From Gemmatimonadaceae bacterium (GTDB lineage: Bacteria; Gemmatimonadota; Gemmatimonadetes; Gemmatimonadales; Gemmatimonadaceae): DNA of 64,000 nucleotides. The stretch is from NCBI GenBank assembly GCA_035633115.1, contig DASQFN010000103.1, forward strand, positions 116,239 to 180,238, read 5' to 3'. Of the stretch, positions 62,732 to 64,000 are shown piece after piece; position 1 is the first letter of the stretch; each line of letters starts with the position of its first letter. Under the pieces are notes generated by a model. It saw only the letters and a program-made list of their open reading frames with translations. It had not been told where the DNA came from and searched no databases. Both the position numbers and the translations under genes were made by a program.

Positions 62732-63154
62732 TCACCCAGCCGGCAATCGTGACGTGGCGACGCCGCCGAGGGCTCCGAGGTCGCTGGTGCAATGCGGGCA
62801 GCGCGACGCTTCCGGGTCGATCGTCATACGGCAATAGACACAGGTCTTGGTGAGTGGACCGGACGACGGTGCCGTCTCTCGAACGAACGCCTTGCTGATA
62901 CGCCAGACCACGAAGCCCACTATGAGGAAGTTCAGCAACACTGAAAGAAAGTCGCCGACGCCGAACTTCACCGCGCCAACGTCGAGCGTCGCCTTCTGCC
63001 AGGATCCCCCTGGAGTGAGCGCCGCGACGATCGGCATGACGAAATCGTCGACGACGGCAGTCACGACTTTACCGAACGCCGCACCCAGCACGACGGCAAT
63101 CGCGAGAGCGAGAACGTTCTCCTTTAGAATGAAAGCCTTGAATTCCCTGAGCAT
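62732..63154 (-). CDS. mscL: Large-conductance mechanosensitive channel MscL with C-terminal zinc ribbon
   Basis: A 140-residue channel opened by membrane tension to release osmolytes. MLREFKAFILKENVLALAIA and VVLGAAFGKVVTAVVDDFVM cover the N-helix and TM1; TM2 is FLSVLLNFLIVGFVVWRI. Instead of the usual charged helix bundle the C-terminus carries CVYC (105-108) and CPHC (119-122), a zinc-ribbon pair. GGAG precedes the ATG at 63154; the ORF extension to 63292 has no start signal. Confidence 0.92.
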   Translation of the reverse strand: MLREFKAFILKENVLALAIAVVLGAAFGKVVTAVVDDFVMPIVAALTPGGSWQKATLDVGAVKFGVGDFLSVLLNFLIVGFVVWRISKAFVRETAPSSGPLTKTCVYCRMTIDPEASRCPHCTSDLGALGGVATSRLPAG

Positions 63155-63481
63155 TGGGGGCTCCAATTGTATTTTGCGTACACTAAGGTAGCAGTTTTGG
63201 GTTGCTGGTTGGTCTGGTTCGCAAGTGTCGATTCTTGCCCCGGGAGACTGCATAACGGGCGCTCCGAACGCGGTTGAATGACCCGGGAACAAACGTTAGA
63301 CTGGGGGGAATTACCTCGCTCCTGAAAACGCTTGCCCGCCCCCGCGGTGAGCGCAGAATTCCTAACATCTCGAACTCCCGCTCACCCTGAGGATTCAGCA
63401 AGCCTTGGAATTTTTTCAGCGTCCCCGCAGACCCCGAGCTGATACTCTGCGCCAATCACGCGCCATGCGGTGGCGCGCGCC
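63155..63481. other. Intergenic region, divergent promoters
   Basis: The 327 bases between mscL and the right-edge gene hold no recognisable coding frame. TACAAT on the minus strand (about 30 bases before mscL) could be its -10 box. A CCCGGG inverted pair and a C-rich stretch add no clear signal. Confidence 0.4.
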
Positions 63482-64000
63482 GTGACGGTGATTCGAGGAC
63501 GGGCGCAGAGGCGCCGAATTGCTCTCCAGATTGCAGCGGGGCTCATCGCTTTCGGAATGGGTTGCGGGGAGGGCACGGCCCCTCCGGCTCCGGTGGCGAC
63601 AGTCAGCATCGCGCCGGCCAAGGTCGACCTCGTTCCGGACGGAACTGAGATACTTCAGGCAATCCCGAAGGACGCAGGCGGCAGTACTCTCACCAATCGG
63701 ATAAGCGAATGGTCGACGTCCGATCCTTCGATAGCCACGGTTGCCGCGGGGGTAGTGACCGGTGTTGCCATTGGAACCGCGACGATTACGGCGTCCGTCG
63801 AAGGTCACACCGCCTCCGCCGAAGTCACCGTCAAGGAAGGCGCCGTAGTATCGAGCGCGGGCGCATCGTTCAGCGTCCTCAACTCTACTGTCTCCCTCGA
63901 GATTCCCGCGGGCGCGCTCACGCAGACCCGGAACATCTCGGTTGCGCCGACCAGCAATTTTCCCGCGAACGACCGCGTAGTAGCGGGCACGACCTTCGAA
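63482..64000 (+). CDS. Partial Big_2 Ig-like lipoprotein, cut by the window edge
   Basis: An open frame from GTG 63482 (or GTG 63488) runs off the right end. RRRIALQIAAGLIAFGMGC is a lipoprotein signal with Cys at about residue 28. TVSIAPAKVDLVPDGTEILQ, then SDPSIATVAAGVVTGVAIGT and ATITASVEGHTASAEVTV, form a Big_2 Ig domain. A following region begins FSVLNSTVSLEIPAGAL, typical of ZU5-like or SpaA-type beta domains. The complete length cannot be seen. Confidence 0.75.
   Translation, partial: MTVIRGRAQRRRIALQIAAGLIAFGMGCGEGTAPPAPVATVSIAPAKVDLVPDGTEILQAIPKDAGGSTLTNRISEWSTSDPSIATVAAGVVTGVAIGTATITASVEGHTASAEVTVKEGAVVSSAGASFSVLNSTVSLEIPAGALTQTRNISVAPTSNFPANDRVVAGTTFE

Overview
The window is GC-rich, densely coded bacterial DNA. 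Its content best fits Gemmatimonadota or a close relative. Pointers are a TonB-dependent receptor with a CarboxypepD_reg N-terminus, a Ser/Thr kinase fused to a TolB-like domain and TPRs, several lipoproteins with Big-type Ig repeats, a NagB/PIG-L fusion, Gfo/Idh plus DUF1080 pairs, and frequent GTG/TTG starts with 4-base stop/start overlaps. The phylum is an inference; there is no rRNA to test it.

Layout. 0-5.3 kb: three small lipoproteins, a UPF0182 membrane protein and a glycerophosphodiesterase. 5.3-13 kb: TonB receptor, an HGSNAT-like membrane acetyltransferase, a NagB/deacetylase fusion and a serine hydrolase (amino-sugar theme). 13.5-17.1 kb: two convergent secreted zinc metalloproteases (M30-like and leishmanolysin-like) with Ig-like or repeat regions. 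17.2-21.3 kb: FtsX-type permease and ATPase divergent from a TesA-like esterase, the same arrangement as E. coli ybbP-ybbA/tesA. 21.4-25.6 kb: efp, tRNA-His, tRNA-Trp, an FG-GAP gene relic, a sodium/solute symporter and an oxidoreductase.

25.7-35.3 kb is the most distinctive block: one tightly overlapped minus-strand operon. It encodes a sugar ABC importer, two GH130 proteins, a GH5-like hydrolase and a secreted Hyi-like isomerase. Its solute-binding lipoprotein carries an extra N-terminal helical-toroid domain of about 430 residues. This reads as an import and phosphorolysis locus for beta-mannosides or similar glycans. 35.4-43.3 kb: nhaA divergent from otsA-otsB-GH15, where OtsA carries a membrane sensor-like N-terminus, then an orphan histidine kinase. 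43.5-46 kb: a truncated debranching-type gene and six tRNAs (Glu, Glu, Asp, Leu, Thr, Gly).

46-53 kb: MATE pump, OmpA-family protein, seven-repeat Big_5 lipoprotein, TauE/SafE permease, DinB protein and tRNA-Pro. 53-54.5 kb: a 0.7 kb segment bounded by a 27-bp direct repeat of the tRNA-Pro 3' end, and a histidine-kinase tail relic. 54.5-64 kb: FMN reductase, a Gfo/Idh and DUF1080 pair, Ser/Thr kinase, SnoaL-like lipoprotein, deoxyhypusine-synthase-like protein, threonine-dehydratase-like enzyme, MscL with a zinc ribbon, and a partial Big_2 lipoprotein at the right edge.

Two themes run through the window. One is periplasmic or surface glycan handling together with osmotic adaptation (trehalose, NhaA, MscL). 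The other is a set of small gene relics in intergenic gaps: an HD-GYP tail, an FG-GAP fragment, a histidine-kinase tail, a Tat-leader stub and a truncated debranching gene.
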